Of a stretch of DNA of 64,000 bases, positions 8,197 through 18,757 are shown piece by piece. The translations under genes were made by a program, and so were the position numbers. The first letter of the stretch is position 1. Each line of letters starts with the position of its first letter. The notes beneath the pieces are model-generated. The model had not been told where the DNA came from, did not search any database, and worked only from the letters and a program-made list of their open reading frames with translations. The DNA comes from Streptomyces tirandamycinicus. GTDB lineage: Bacteria > Actinomycetota > Actinomycetes > Streptomycetales > Streptomycetaceae. The DNA is taken from the NCBI RefSeq assembly GCF_003097515.1, contig NZ_CP029188.1:5996531-6060530 (forward strand). Reading direction: 5' to 3'.

Positions 8197-9473
8197 ACGA
8201 CCTGTACGGGCGGCACCGCGCCGTCATCCCCGACTGGGTCGTGCTCTACTACCGGCAGCCCGTCGAGATCACCCACGGGGAGGGCCGGCACGTCTGGGAC
8301 GCGGACGGCAACCGCTACCTCGACTTCTTCGGCGGCATCCTGACCACCATGACCGCCCACGCCCTGCCCGAGGTCACCAAGGCGGTCAGCGAGCAGGCCG
8401 GCCGGATCATCCACTCCTCGACCCTCTACCTCAACCGCCCCATGGTGGAGCTGGCCGAGCGGATCGCCGCCCTGTCCCATATCCCCGACCCCCGGGTCTT
8501 CTTCACCACCTCCGGCACCGAGGCCAACGACACCGCCCTGCTGCTGGCCACCGCCTACCGCAGGTCCGGGCAGATCCTGGCGATGCGCAACAGCTACCAC
8601 GGCCGTTCCTTCTCGGCCGTGTCCATCACCGGCAACCGCTCCTGGTCACCGACGGCCCTCTCCCCGGTGCAGACCCTGTACGTGCACGGGGGCATGCGCA
8701 CCCGCGGCCCCTACGCAGGGCTCTCCGACGCCCAGTTCATCGAGGCGTGCGTCGCCGACCTGGAGGACCTGCTCGGCCACACCCACGACGTGGCCGCGCT
8801 GATCGCCGAGCCCATCCAGGGCGTCGGCGGCTTCACCTCCCCGCCGGACGGGCTCTACGCGGCCTTCCGCGAAGTCCTCGACCGGCACGGGATCCTGTGG
8901 ATCGCCGACGAGGTGCAGACCGGCTGGGGCCGGACGGGAGAGCACTTCTGGGGCTGGCAGGCGCACGCCGAGAACGGCCCGCCGGACATCCTCACCTTCG
9001 CCAAGGGCATCGGCAACGGCATGTCCCTCGGCGGCGTCGTCGCCCGGGCCGAGGTGATGAACTGCATCGACGCCAACTCCATCTCCACGTTCGGCGGTTC
9101 ACCCGTCACCGCGGCCGCGGGCCTCGCGAACCTCTCGTACCTCCTGGAGCACGATCTGCAGGGCAACGCGCGGCGGGTCGGCGGACTGCTCATCGAGCGG
9201 CTCCGCGCCGTCGCCGCCGGGATCCCCGCCGTGCGCGAGGTACGCGGACGGGGACTGATGATCGGCGTCGAACTGGTCCGGCCCGGCACGGACGAGGCGT
9301 CCCCGGAGGCGGCCGCCGCCGCGCTCGAGGCCGCCCGCGAAGGCGGACTGCTCATCGGCAAGGGCGGCGGACACAACACCAGCGTCCTGCGGATCGCGCC
9401 ACCGATGTCCCTCACCGTCGCCGAGGCGGAAGAGGGCGCCTCGATCCTCGAACGCACCCTGCGCAGCCTCTAG
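8193..9473 (+). CDS. Class III PLP-dependent aminotransferase (beta-alanine/pyruvate or glyoxylate type)
   Basis: A 426-residue fold-type I aminotransferase. The pyridoxal phosphate lysine is about Lys271 in LTFAKGIGNGMSLGG; the cofactor-binding aspartate motif is WIADEVQTGWGRTG, and SGTEANDTALLLA lies in the phosphate-binding region. The GTG start overlaps the preceding TGA. Its place between beta-ureidopropionase and dihydropyrimidinase implies that it transaminates beta-alanine or beta-aminoisobutyrate to the semialdehyde, as in AGXT2-like enzymes. Other omega-amino acids are possible substrates. Confidence 0.88.
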   Translation: MNDLYGRHRAVIPDWVVLYYRQPVEITHGEGRHVWDADGNRYLDFFGGILTTMTAHALPEVTKAVSEQAGRIIHSSTLYLNRPMVELAERIAALSHIPDPRVFFTTSGTEANDTALLLATAYRRSGQILAMRNSYHGRSFSAVSITGNRSWSPTALSPVQTLYVHGGMRTRGPYAGLSDAQFIEACVADLEDLLGHTHDVAALIAEPIQGVGGFTSPPDGLYAAFREVLDRHGILWIADEVQTGWGRTGEHFWGWQAHAENGPPDILTFAKGIGNGMSLGGVVARAEVMNCIDANSISTFGGSPVTAAAGLANLSYLLEHDLQGNARRVGGLLIERLRAVAAGIPAVREVRGRGLMIGVELVRPGTDEASPEAAAAALEAAREGGLLIGKGGGHNTSVLRIAPPMSLTVAEAEEGASILERTLRSL

Positions 9474-9492
9474 TCCACGCGAGGGGAAGACC

Positions 9493-10896
9493 ATGAGCCA
9501 CCGCACCCTGATCCGAGGCGGACTCGTCCTGACCGCCGCCGACGAGACCCACGCCGACGTCCTGGTCGAGGACGGCCGCGTCGCCGCCCTCGCCGCCCAC
9601 GGCTCGGCCGCCGCCGGGAGCTGGACCGCCGACCGCACCATCGACGCCACCGGGAAGTACGTCATCCCGGGCGGAGTCGACGCCCACACCCACATGGAGC
9701 TGCCCTTCGGCGGCACCTTCGCGTCCGACACCTTCGAGACGGGCACCCGGGCCGCCGCCTGGGGCGGCACCACCACCATCGTGGACTTCGCCGTCCAGGC
9801 CAAGGGCCAGAGCCTGCGCGAGGGACTCGACGCGTGGTACGCCAAGGCCGACGGCAACTGCGCCATCGACTACGGCTTCCACATGATCCTCTCCGACGTC
9901 AACGAGTCCTCCCTGAAGGAGATGGACCTGCTCGTCGAGGAGGGCGTCACCTCCTTCAAGCTGTTCATGGCCTACCCCGGCGTCTTCTACAGCGACGACG
10001 GCCAGATCCTGCGCGCCATGCAGCGCGGCACCGCCAACGGCGGGCTGATCATGATGCACGCGGAGAACGGCATCGCGATCGACGTCCTCGTCGAACAGGC
10101 CCTGGCCCGCGGCGAGACCGACCCCCGCCACCACGGCGAGGTCCGCAAGGTGCTGCTGGAGGCCGAGGCCACCCACCGGGCCGTCCAGCTCGCCCGGGTC
10201 GCGGGGGCGCCGCTGTACGTCGTGCACGTCTCGGCCGAGGAGGCCGTCGCCGAACTGGCCGCCGCCCGGGACAAGGGACTGCCGGTCTTCGGCGAGACCT
10301 GCCCGCAGTACCTGTTCCTGTCCACCGACAACCTCGCCGAACCGGGCTTCGAGGGCGCCAAGTACGTCTGCAGCACACCGCTGCGGCCCAGGGAGCACCA
10401 GGCCGCGCTGTGGCGCGGGCTGCGGACCGACGACCTCCAGGTCGTCTCCACCGACCACTGCCCGTTCTGCTTCTCCGGCCAGAAGGACCTCGGCCGCGGA
10501 GACTTCTCCAAGATCCCCAACGGGCTGCCGGGCGTGGAGAACCGGATGGACCTGCTGCATCAGGCGGTCCTCGACGGCCACATCTCCCGCCGCCGCTGGA
10601 TCGAGATCGCCTGCGCCGCGCCCGCCCGGATGTTCGGCCTCTACCCGAAGAAGGGCACCATCGCGCCGGGCGCCGACGCCGACATCGTCGTGTACGACCC
10701 GCGCGCGGAGCAGGTCCTCTCCGCCGAGACCCACCACATGAACGTCGACTACTCGGCCTACGAGGGCAAGCGGATCACCGGACGGGTCGAGACCGTGCTG
10801 TCGCGCGGTGAAGTCGTCATCGACCGCCGGGAGTTCACCGGCCGGTCCGGCCACGGCGTGTTCACCCCCCGCTCGACCTGCCAGTACCTGAACTAG
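9493..10896 (+). CDS. hydA: Dihydropyrimidinase
   Basis: A 467-residue cyclic amidohydrolase that opens dihydrouracil or dihydrothymine to the N-carbamoyl beta-amino acid. Binuclear metal ligands are recognisable: His64 and His66 (DAHTHME), the carbamylated Lys156 (TSFKLFMAYPG), His189 (MMHAENG), His245 (VVHVSAEEAV) and Asp321 (STDHCPF). The length and motif order match hydantoinase/dihydropyrimidinase. It is 19 bases from the aminotransferase gene and clearly in the same operon. Hydantoin substrates may also be accepted. Confidence 0.93.
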   Translation: MSHRTLIRGGLVLTAADETHADVLVEDGRVAALAAHGSAAAGSWTADRTIDATGKYVIPGGVDAHTHMELPFGGTFASDTFETGTRAAAWGGTTTIVDFAVQAKGQSLREGLDAWYAKADGNCAIDYGFHMILSDVNESSLKEMDLLVEEGVTSFKLFMAYPGVFYSDDGQILRAMQRGTANGGLIMMHAENGIAIDVLVEQALARGETDPRHHGEVRKVLLEAEATHRAVQLARVAGAPLYVVHVSAEEAVAELAAARDKGLPVFGETCPQYLFLSTDNLAEPGFEGAKYVCSTPLRPREHQAALWRGLRTDDLQVVSTDHCPFCFSGQKDLGRGDFSKIPNGLPGVENRMDLLHQAVLDGHISRRRWIEIACAAPARMFGLYPKKGTIAPGADADIVVYDPRAEQVLSAETHHMNVDYSAYEGKRITGRVETVLSRGEVVIDRREFTGRSGHGVFTPRSTCQYLN

Positions 10897-10926
10897 AACC
10901 AGCGGAACCCGACCCAGGAGGTCCCC

Positions 10927-11928
10927 GTGGACTTCGGACTCGTCCTGCAGACGGACCCGCCCGCCTCGGCGGTCGTCGGCCTGATGCGGCGCGCGGAACG
11001 CAACGGCTTCCGCTACGGCTGGACGTTCGACTCGGCGGTGCTGTGGCAGGAGCCGTTCGTCATCTACAGTCAGATCCTCGAGCACACCGGCAAGATGCAC
11101 GTCGGTCCCATGGTCACCAACCCCGGGACCCGGACGTGGGAGGTCACGGCCTCGACCTTCGCCACCCTGAACGACATGTTCGGCAACCGCACCGTCTGCG
11201 GCATCGGCCGCGGCGACTCGGCGATGCGGGTGGCCGGCCGCAGGCCCAACACCCTGGCCCGGCTCGGCGAGGCGATCGACGTCATCCGCGATCTCGCCGA
11301 GGGCCGCGAGGCCGTCGTCGACGGCAACCCGATCCGCATTCCCTGGGTGCGGGACGGCAGACTGCCCGTGTGGATGGCGGCGTACGGGCCGAAGGCCCTG
11401 GCCCTCGCCGGGCAGAAGGCCGACGGGTTCATCCTCCAGCTCGCCGACCTCTACCTGACCGAGTGGATGGTCAGGGCGGTCCGCGAGGCCGCGGCCGACG
11501 CGGGCCGCGACCCGGAGGCGATCACGATCTGCGTGGCCGCGCCGGCGTATGTGGGCGACGACCTCGCGCACGCCCGCGACCAGTGCCGCTGGTTCGGCGG
11601 GATGGTCGGCAACCACGTCGCCGACCTGGTCTCGCGCTACGGGGAGCACTCGGCCATGGTGCCGGAGGCGCTGACCGCGTACATCAAGGAGCGGCAGGGG
11701 TACGACTACAGCCACCACGGCCGGGCCGGGAACCCGTCGACGGACTTCGTGCCCGACGAGATCGTCGACCGCTTCTGCCTGCTGGGCCCGCCCTCCGCGC
11801 ACATCGAGAAGCTGCGGGCGCTGCGCGAGCTGGGAGTGGACCAGTTCGCCGTCTACAACATGCACGACGCGCAGGAGGCGACGATCGACGCCTACGGCGC
11901 GGAGATCATCCCCGCACTCGACGACTGA
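10927..11928 (+). CDS. LLM-class F420-dependent oxidoreductase of the pyrimidine catabolism operon
   Basis: A 333-residue luciferase-like TIM-barrel protein starting at GTG behind an AGGAGG site. The N-terminal strand MDFGLVLQTDPPASAVVGLM, the glycine-rich TVCGIGRGDSAMRVAGRRPN and the WMAAYGPKALALAGQKADGF segment place it with F420-dependent rather than FMN-only enzymes. Members of this subfamily recur next to dihydropyrimidinase genes. It may serve as the uracil/thymine reductase of an actinobacterial pathway, since no dihydropyrimidine dehydrogenase is present here, or may act on the semialdehyde; this role is inference. Confidence 0.82.
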   Translation: MDFGLVLQTDPPASAVVGLMRRAERNGFRYGWTFDSAVLWQEPFVIYSQILEHTGKMHVGPMVTNPGTRTWEVTASTFATLNDMFGNRTVCGIGRGDSAMRVAGRRPNTLARLGEAIDVIRDLAEGREAVVDGNPIRIPWVRDGRLPVWMAAYGPKALALAGQKADGFILQLADLYLTEWMVRAVREAAADAGRDPEAITICVAAPAYVGDDLAHARDQCRWFGGMVGNHVADLVSRYGEHSAMVPEALTAYIKERQGYDYSHHGRAGNPSTDFVPDEIVDRFCLLGPPSAHIEKLRALRELGVDQFAVYNMHDAQEATIDAYGAEIIPALDD

Positions 11929-11984
11929 ACCGGCACCGGACACCCCCCACGCGACCGCCCGACCTCCGCTGAAGGGTCATGGCC

Positions 11985-13526
<1,542 letters not shown>

Positions 13527-13574
13527 CCGGGCCGCCCGCCGAGGGGGCCACCCGCAACACCGGCGTGGCGGGGA

Positions 13575-13616
13575 CCCGGGGACCCGGACCGCTCCCCAGC
13601 GGTCCGGGCCCCCGGG
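13575..13616. terminator. Strong hairpin after the NCS1 permease gene
   Basis: CCCGGACCGCT (13583-13593) pairs perfectly with AGCGGTCCGGG (13598-13608) across a CCCC loop; after one mismatch the stem continues for seven more base pairs (13575-13581 with 13610-13616). There is no U-tract, as is usual for Streptomyces terminators. Confidence 0.7.
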
Positions 13617-13624
13617 CGTCGAAA

Positions 13625-13663
13625 GGGCCCGCCCCGTACGGGGGTGGAATACGGGGTGGGCCC
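13625..13663. terminator. Second hairpin between convergent genes
   Basis: GGGCCCGCCCCGTA (13625-13638) pairs with TACGGGGTGGGCCC (13650-13663), 14 base pairs with one G-U and an 11-base loop. It lies 12 bases beyond the end of the SDR gene read on the minus strand, so the two hairpins can serve as a bidirectional terminator. Confidence 0.7.
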
Positions 13664-13674
13664 GGTGGCGGTCC

Positions 13675-14469
13675 TCAGCGCCTGCCGCGCTGGGCCGCCA
13701 CGACCGTGCGGACCGTGCGGTCCGCTCCTCCCGAGCGTCGCTGGACCCGCTCGGAGAAGCCGGGGAACTGGCCGCCGATCGCGCTGAGCAGCCTCATCTC
13801 CGGGGGTGCGACGTTCACTTCGGCCCGGTTGCGCTCGACGGCGCGCACCACCCCCATGACGACCTGGCGCGGCGAGACGGTGCGCATCCCCGCGGGCGGC
13901 TCGGCACCGGTCGCCGCGAACATCCCGGCGTCCCGCACGAATCCGGGCTGCACCAGCGACACCCCGACGCCGTGCTCGTACAGGTCCTGCCTCAGGCCGA
14001 GCGCGAGGCCCCGCAGTCCGAACTTGGTCGCGTTGTACAGCGCTGAGTGCTTGGTGGCCGTCTTGCCCGAGATCGAGCCCACGAACACCAGGTGGCCGCG
14101 GCGTGCCTCGACCATGGCCGGGGCGAGCAGCCGGGCCAGCACGGCCGGGGCGCGGAGGTTGACGGCCAGCGCGCGGTCGATCTGCTCGGGGGTGTAGTCG
14201 AGCAGTTCGCCGCTGGACGGCAGCGCCGCGTTGGCCAGGAGGATCTCGGTACCGGCCGCTTCCTCGGCGAGGCGCTCCACGTCGCCGGCGTCGGCCAGAT
14301 CGGCGACGACCGCGCGGGCACCGTACTGCTCCGCCAGCGGCTCCACGGCGTCGCGCCGGCGCCCCGTCAGGATCAACCGCGCACCGCGCCGGGAGAGTTC
14401 GGTGGCCAGCGCGGTGCCGATGCCGCCGGTGACACCGGTGAGGAGAACGGTTGATCCGTTGATGCGCAT
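13675..14469 (-). CDS. Short-chain dehydrogenase/reductase
   Basis: A 264-residue classical SDR. The coenzyme motif TGVTGGIG is at residues 11-18, Asn80 sits in LANAAL, and the catalytic Ser (132-134), Tyr145 and Lys149 are in SISGKT and YNATKFG. TGRRRD after the second strand suggests NADP(H). It is divergent from an amidase-TetR pair across a perfect palindrome, so it is probably regulated with them. The substrate is unknown; the YNATK variant is seen in many uncharacterised ketoreductase-like SDRs. Confidence 0.88.
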   Translation of the reverse strand: MRINGSTVLLTGVTGGIGTALATELSRRGARLILTGRRRDAVEPLAEQYGARAVVADLADAGDVERLAEEAAGTEILLANAALPSSGELLDYTPEQIDRALAVNLRAPAVLARLLAPAMVEARRGHLVFVGSISGKTATKHSALYNATKFGLRGLALGLRQDLYEHGVGVSLVQPGFVRDAGMFAATGAEPPAGMRTVSPRQVVMGVVRAVERNRAEVNVAPPEMRLLSAIGGQFPGFSERVQRRSGGADRTVRTVVAAQRGRR

Positions 14470-14488
14470 CTGGTTACCCTCCAGTTCT

Positions 14489-14504
14489 GTTCGTTCGAAC
14501 GAAC
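14489..14504. promoter_or_regulatory. Perfect 16-bp palindrome, likely TetR operator
   Basis: GTTCGTTCGAACGAAC is a perfect palindrome in the 50-base gap between the divergent SDR and amidase genes. It lies 20 bases from the SDR start and 16 from the amidase start, and the amidase gene is coupled to a TetR gene. Position and symmetry fit an operator bound by that TetR protein to control both directions. Confidence 0.6.
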
Positions 14505-14519
14505 GATAAGGAGCCCAGG

Positions 14520-15953
14520 GTGGTCATGTCCACAGCGGATTTTTCCGGACTCGCCGAGCAGGCCCGGAAACTGAAGGAAGGCCAGACCACCTCGGTGGAG
14601 CTGGTGCGGGCGGCGCTCGGCCGCATCGAGGCCGGCCGGCACACCCTCAACGCCTTCCGGCACGTCCGCACCGAAGCCGCCCTCGCCGAGGCCGAACACG
14701 CCGACCGGCGGCTCGCCGCGGGGGAGGCCGCACCGCTGCTCGGCGTACCGCTCGCCGTCAAGGACGACACGGACGTGGCCGGGCTGCCCACCCACTTCGG
14801 CTGCCGCGGAGAGCGGGCCCCGGCCGCCGCGGACGGCGAGGCGGTACGGCGGCTGCGCGCGGCCGGCGCCGTCATCGTCGGCAAGACCAACTCCTGCGAG
14901 TTCGGGCAGTGGCCGTTCACCGAGGGCCCCGCCTTCGGCGCCACCCGCAACCCCTGGTCCACCGACCACACCCCCGGCGGCTCCTCGGGCGGCTCCGCGG
15001 CCGCCGTCGCGGCGGGGCTGGTGCCCGCGGCCCTCGGCTCGGACGGCGGCGGCTCCATCCGCATCCCCGCCGCCTGGACCCATCTCGTCGGCATCAAGCC
15101 GCAGCGCGGCCGCGTCTCGCTGCACCCCCAGAGCGACGCCTTCCACGGACTCACGGTCAACGGGCCGCTGGCCCGTACCGTCGCCGACGCGGCGCTGCTG
15201 CTCGACGCGGTCCAGGGCTCCCACCCGCGGGACCCGCACCGGCCCGGCGCCGTGGACGCCTCGGCCGCCGCCCGCCGCGAACCCGGCCGGCTGCGCATCG
15301 CCCTCGCCTGGCGGCCGCCGTTCACCCTCAGCCGTGCCAGGCCCCACCCCGAGGTGCGGCGGGCCGTCGCCGGTCTCGCCGAGACGCTCGCCCGGCTGGG
15401 CCACGACGTCGAGGAGGCCCGGCCCCGCTACGGGCTCATCGGCCTCGGCTTCGTCTCCCGGGGAACGGCGGGAGTGGCCGAGTTCGCCGCCCGCCACCCC
15501 GAACCGGCGCTGCTCGACCCGCGTACCCGTACCGCTCTGCGCAACGGCAGGCTGCTCGGCGGGCCGATCGTGCGGGCCGCCCGCGCCCGCGAGGCACACC
15601 AGCACCGCCGGGTCGGCGCGCTGTTCGAGACCTACGACGTGCTGCTGACCCCGACCACCGCCGCACCACCGCCCCGCATCGGCACCTTCGACGGCCTCGG
15701 CGCCTGGCGCACCAACGCCGCCATGGCCGCGGTCTGCCCCTACGCCTGGCCCTGGAACGTGCTCGGCTGGCCGGGCGTCAACGTCCCCGCGGGCTTCACC
15801 TCCGACGGTCTTCCCGTCGGGGCGCAGCTGCTCGGCCCGGAGGGCACGGAGGAGCTGCTGATCTCGCTCGCCGCGCAGTTGGAGGCCGACCGGCGATGGT
15901 ACGAGCACCGCCCCGACCCGCTGAGGACGTGGAGCGCCCCGGTGGAACAATGA
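14520..15953 (+). CDS. Amidase-signature family hydrolase
   Basis: A 477-residue amidase with the Ser-cisSer-Lys triad: Lys81 (AVKDDTD), cis-Ser155 in PGGSSGGSAAAVAAG, and nucleophile Ser179 in GSDGGGSIRIPA. The GTG at 14520 is six bases after AAGGAG and is preferred over ATG 14526. It hydrolyses an amide of unknown identity; GatA is excluded by the absence of gatB/gatC and by the family spacing. Its stop overlaps the start of the TetR gene (ATGA), making the pair an operon. Confidence 0.9.
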   Translation: MVMSTADFSGLAEQARKLKEGQTTSVELVRAALGRIEAGRHTLNAFRHVRTEAALAEAEHADRRLAAGEAAPLLGVPLAVKDDTDVAGLPTHFGCRGERAPAAADGEAVRRLRAAGAVIVGKTNSCEFGQWPFTEGPAFGATRNPWSTDHTPGGSSGGSAAAVAAGLVPAALGSDGGGSIRIPAAWTHLVGIKPQRGRVSLHPQSDAFHGLTVNGPLARTVADAALLLDAVQGSHPRDPHRPGAVDASAAARREPGRLRIALAWRPPFTLSRARPHPEVRRAVAGLAETLARLGHDVEEARPRYGLIGLGFVSRGTAGVAEFAARHPEPALLDPRTRTALRNGRLLGGPIVRAARAREAHQHRRVGALFETYDVLLTPTTAAPPPRIGTFDGLGAWRTNAAMAAVCPYAWPWNVLGWPGVNVPAGFTSDGLPVGAQLLGPEGTEELLISLAAQLEADRRWYEHRPDPLRTWSAPVEQ

Positions 15954-16579
15954 CGCGCATGCCCAGCCAGACCAGCGCCTCCGCGGAGCCCGCCGCAGCC
16001 GCCATACCCCCGACCCGGCAGCGCATCATCCGGGCCGTCCTGCGCATCATCGGCCAGGACGGCATCGCCGCGGTCACCAATCGGCGGATCGCCAGGGAGG
16101 CCGGGGTCTCCCTCGGTTCGGTCACCTACCACTTCTCCAGCCAGCACGAACTGCTGCGCGAGGCGCTGCTGCACTTCGTCCGCGAGGAGACCCGGCGCTT
16201 CACCGAACTCGCCGACGCGGGCGAGGCGGAGGGCGTCGACGTGGACGGCGCGGCGGCGCTGGCCGCCCAGGTCGCGGACGGCACGGTCTTCGACAGCGAG
16301 CACATCGCGCCCTTCGAGCTCTACATCCAGGCGGGCCGCGACGAACGGCTGCGCGAGGCGGCGGCCGAGTGCTTCGCCGCGTACGACCGCCTCGCCGTGC
16401 AGATCCTCACGGCTCTCGGCGTCCCGGAGCCCGGCCGTCTCGCCGCCCACACCGTCGCCCTGGTCACCGGACTCCAGCTCCGCCGCCTCGCCACCGGTTC
16501 GCCGGCCGAGGAACTCACCGACGCGCTGCTCCTGCTCGTCCGGGGCGCGCTGAGCGAGGAGGCGGAGCGGGCCGGCTGA
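15950..16579 (+). CDS. TetR-family transcriptional regulator
   Basis: A 209-residue regulator. After a 20-residue Ser/Ala/Pro-rich leader, the DNA-binding domain runs from RQRIIRAVLRIIGQDGIAAV through TNRRIAREAGVSLGSVTYHF (helix-turn-helix). The C-terminal helical domain should bind a ligand. The ATG overlaps the amidase TGA. The likely targets are its own operon and the divergent SDR gene through the palindrome at 14489-14504; the inducer may be an amide or its product. A second possible start is ATG 15959. Confidence 0.9.
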   Translation: MTRMPSQTSASAEPAAAAIPPTRQRIIRAVLRIIGQDGIAAVTNRRIAREAGVSLGSVTYHFSSQHELLREALLHFVREETRRFTELADAGEAEGVDVDGAAALAAQVADGTVFDSEHIAPFELYIQAGRDERLREAAAECFAAYDRLAVQILTALGVPEPGRLAAHTVALVTGLQLRRLATGSPAEELTDALLLLVRGALSEEAERAG

Positions 16580-16802
16580 CCCGGTGCGGGCGGTCGCGCC
16601 GTGACGCGGCCCGCCCGGAATCGCGGCCCGCCCGGAACCGCGGCCGGGCCGGCGCGGCGGGGCCACGCCCGGTCCCGGACCGCGTGACCCTCCTCACCGG
16701 CACCCCGCGTTCACCCCGGTGTCGACGGGAGTCGGCCAGGTGTGCGCCGACCGGTCACCGGGCGGCGGCGGGAATGTCGGTCCGGCGTGCTTAGCTGGAC
16801 GT

Positions 16803-17660
16803 ATGAGCGAAGAGTTTCTGTCCGGGACGACGGGTAACCCCTGGGAGTCCGCACACCTCGCCCTGGTCGAGGAGGCGGTGCGCAAGGCGGCCGCCTCCGA
16901 GATCATGCCGCGCTTCCGCCAGCTCGCCGTGCACGAGATCGTCGAGAAGAACGGTCCGCACGACCTGGTGACCGTCGCCGACCGCAGCGCCGAGGAGCAT
17001 CTGACGGCTTCCCTGACGGCCCTGCTGCCCGGCTCGGTGGTCGTGGGCGAGGAGGCCGTTCACGCGGACCCGGCGGTGTGCGAGGCGCTCCGGGGCGACG
17101 CACCGGTGTGGATCGTCGACCCCGTCGACGGCACCCGCCAGTTCGTCCACGGCGACCCGGGCTTCTGCACGCTCGTCGCGCTGGCCCGGCACGGCGAGGT
17201 GCTCGCGTCGTGGACGTACGCGCCGGCGCTCGACGAGATGGCGGTCGCGGTGCGCGGCCACGGCGCCCGCGTCGACGGCACGGAGATACGGTCGGGCGCG
17301 CCGGAGCCCGGCCAGGTCCTCCAGGTGGCCATGTCCCACCCGGACTTCACGACCCCCCAGGAGAAGGCCGCCCTGCTCGCGCTCCGTGCCGAGGGCGTCC
17401 ACTCCCGGCCGTGCGGCTCCGCCGGTCTGGAGTACCTCGCGGTGGCCCGCGGCGAGCTCGACGCCATCGCCTTCTCGTGGGAGAACGCGTGGGACCACGC
17501 GGCGGGGCTGCTCCTCGTGGAGGAGGCCGGCGGCACCGACCTGACGCTGACCGGCGAGCGCTTCCGCGTCACGGGCGGCAACGCGCTGCCGTTCACGGCC
17601 GCGCGGGACGCGGCGACGGCACGGTTCGTCCACCAACTCCTCGCCTCCGGCGCCCAGTAG
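16803..17660 (+). CDS. Inositol monophosphatase-family phosphatase (HisN-like)
   Basis: A 285-residue Mg2+-dependent phosphatase. The metal-binding motifs are GEE at about 82-84, DPVDGT at 106-111 (WIVDPVDGTRQF) and WDHAAG near residue 225. In actinobacteria this family includes histidinol-phosphate phosphatase and inositol monophosphatase, which cannot be told apart here. The ATG at 16803 gives the normal N-terminus. It stands alone and converges with a nucleotidyltransferase gene; the 212 bases between them are low-complexity, purine-biased and gene-free. Confidence 0.85.
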   Translation: MSEEFLSGTTGNPWESAHLALVEEAVRKAAASEIMPRFRQLAVHEIVEKNGPHDLVTVADRSAEEHLTASLTALLPGSVVVGEEAVHADPAVCEALRGDAPVWIVDPVDGTRQFVHGDPGFCTLVALARHGEVLASWTYAPALDEMAVAVRGHGARVDGTEIRSGAPEPGQVLQVAMSHPDFTTPQEKAALLALRAEGVHSRPCGSAGLEYLAVARGELDAIAFSWENAWDHAAGLLLVEEAGGTDLTLTGERFRVTGGNALPFTAARDAATARFVHQLLASGAQ

Positions 17661-17872
17661 CACTCCCTCTCCCGGGCCCGGATCCCGTGCCTCTCCCGTG
17701 CCCGGATCCCCTGCCCCTTTCCGGTGACCGGCTCCGGCGTGAAGCGGGAGGGGCTCCGGCGGGAGGGGCCCCGGCGGAAGAGCGAGAGGGAGGGACGGGC
17801 GAGGGACGGAGCGAGGGGACGGAGCAGGGGCGGGAGACACGGGGAGGGTGTGCCCGGGCCCCGGTCCGCCGG

Positions 17873-18673
17873 TCACGGCGCGGCCAGGGCCCCGCGGATC
17901 TCCGCCGTCAGGTCCGCGGCCGAGGCGACCGCCTCGGGGCCGAGGTCGCGCAGCGCCGTCGCGACCCGGCCGACGAGGTCCGGCGGGGCCGCGGGCAGGG
18001 CCGCGGCGGCGGCCAGCGCGCCCTTCTCGTTGAGGCACCACAGACGGTGGTGGGCGTGCAGGGACTGCACCAGCACGCCGAACGCCCTCGACAGACACAG
18101 CCCGACGTGCAGCACGTCGCCGCCGGGCGCGGACTTCGCCGCGGCGGCCACCGAGAAGTCCGCCTCCCACGCGGCGCCGACCAGCGCCGCACGCAGCGGC
18201 TCCGGGTACACCGCCGTCTCCGCCCGAAGCGCCGTCACCTCGCCCGCGGGGTCGGCGAGGACCCGGCACAGGGCCACCTCCCCGGCGTACGCGGGCGACC
18301 AGAACCCCAGCGGGTGCCCGGCCTGCACACCGACCTCGTACCGCCCTGCCCGGCAGTCCGCCCAGACCCGCTCCACCCGGTCCAGATCGCGCAGGATCCA
18401 GTCGACCCGGCGCCCCTCCACGGTCAGCCAGGCACCGCCGTTCACCCACGGCCCCCAGCCGCCGGGCCCGGCGACCTCCACGGGCCCGCCGGTCAGCTCG
18501 CCCGCGAGCCGGGCGAGGCCCGCGACGTCGACGCCGCCGCGGTAGTAGACGCCCAGGTCCCAGTCCGCATCGGGCCGGTGCGCCCCGCGGGCCCGGCTGC
18601 CGCCGAGGACGACCGCGCGCACGCCCCGCACCTCCGCCAGCCGGACCGCCATCGCCGCGACCACCTCGTCCAT
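17873..18673 (-). CDS. Nucleotidyltransferase-domain protein
   Basis: A 266-residue protein with the minimal polymerase-beta-type nucleotidyltransferase signature: GGSRARG (residues 24-30) followed by DADWD, giving the DxD metal ligands at about 37 and 39. The rest is helical and matches the DUF4037/kanamycin-nucleotidyltransferase-like group in outline. It may transfer a nucleotide to a small molecule or protein. It is convergent with the inositol monophosphatase-like gene, and its start is 84 bases from the divergent oxidoreductase gene. Confidence 0.78.
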   Translation of the reverse strand: MDEVVAAMAVRLAEVRGVRAVVLGGSRARGAHRPDADWDLGVYYRGGVDVAGLARLAGELTGGPVEVAGPGGWGPWVNGGAWLTVEGRRVDWILRDLDRVERVWADCRAGRYEVGVQAGHPLGFWSPAYAGEVALCRVLADPAGEVTALRAETAVYPEPLRAALVGAAWEADFSVAAAAKSAPGGDVLHVGLCLSRAFGVLVQSLHAHHRLWCLNEKGALAAAAALPAAPPDLVGRVATALRDLGPEAVASAADLTAEIRGALAAP

Positions 18674-18757
18674 CCCGGAAGGCTACCTCCGGCGCCGGTG
18701 CCGGTCCGGACGAATATCCTGGATCCCCTGGCCACCGGCTGACGAAGGAGTCCCAAG

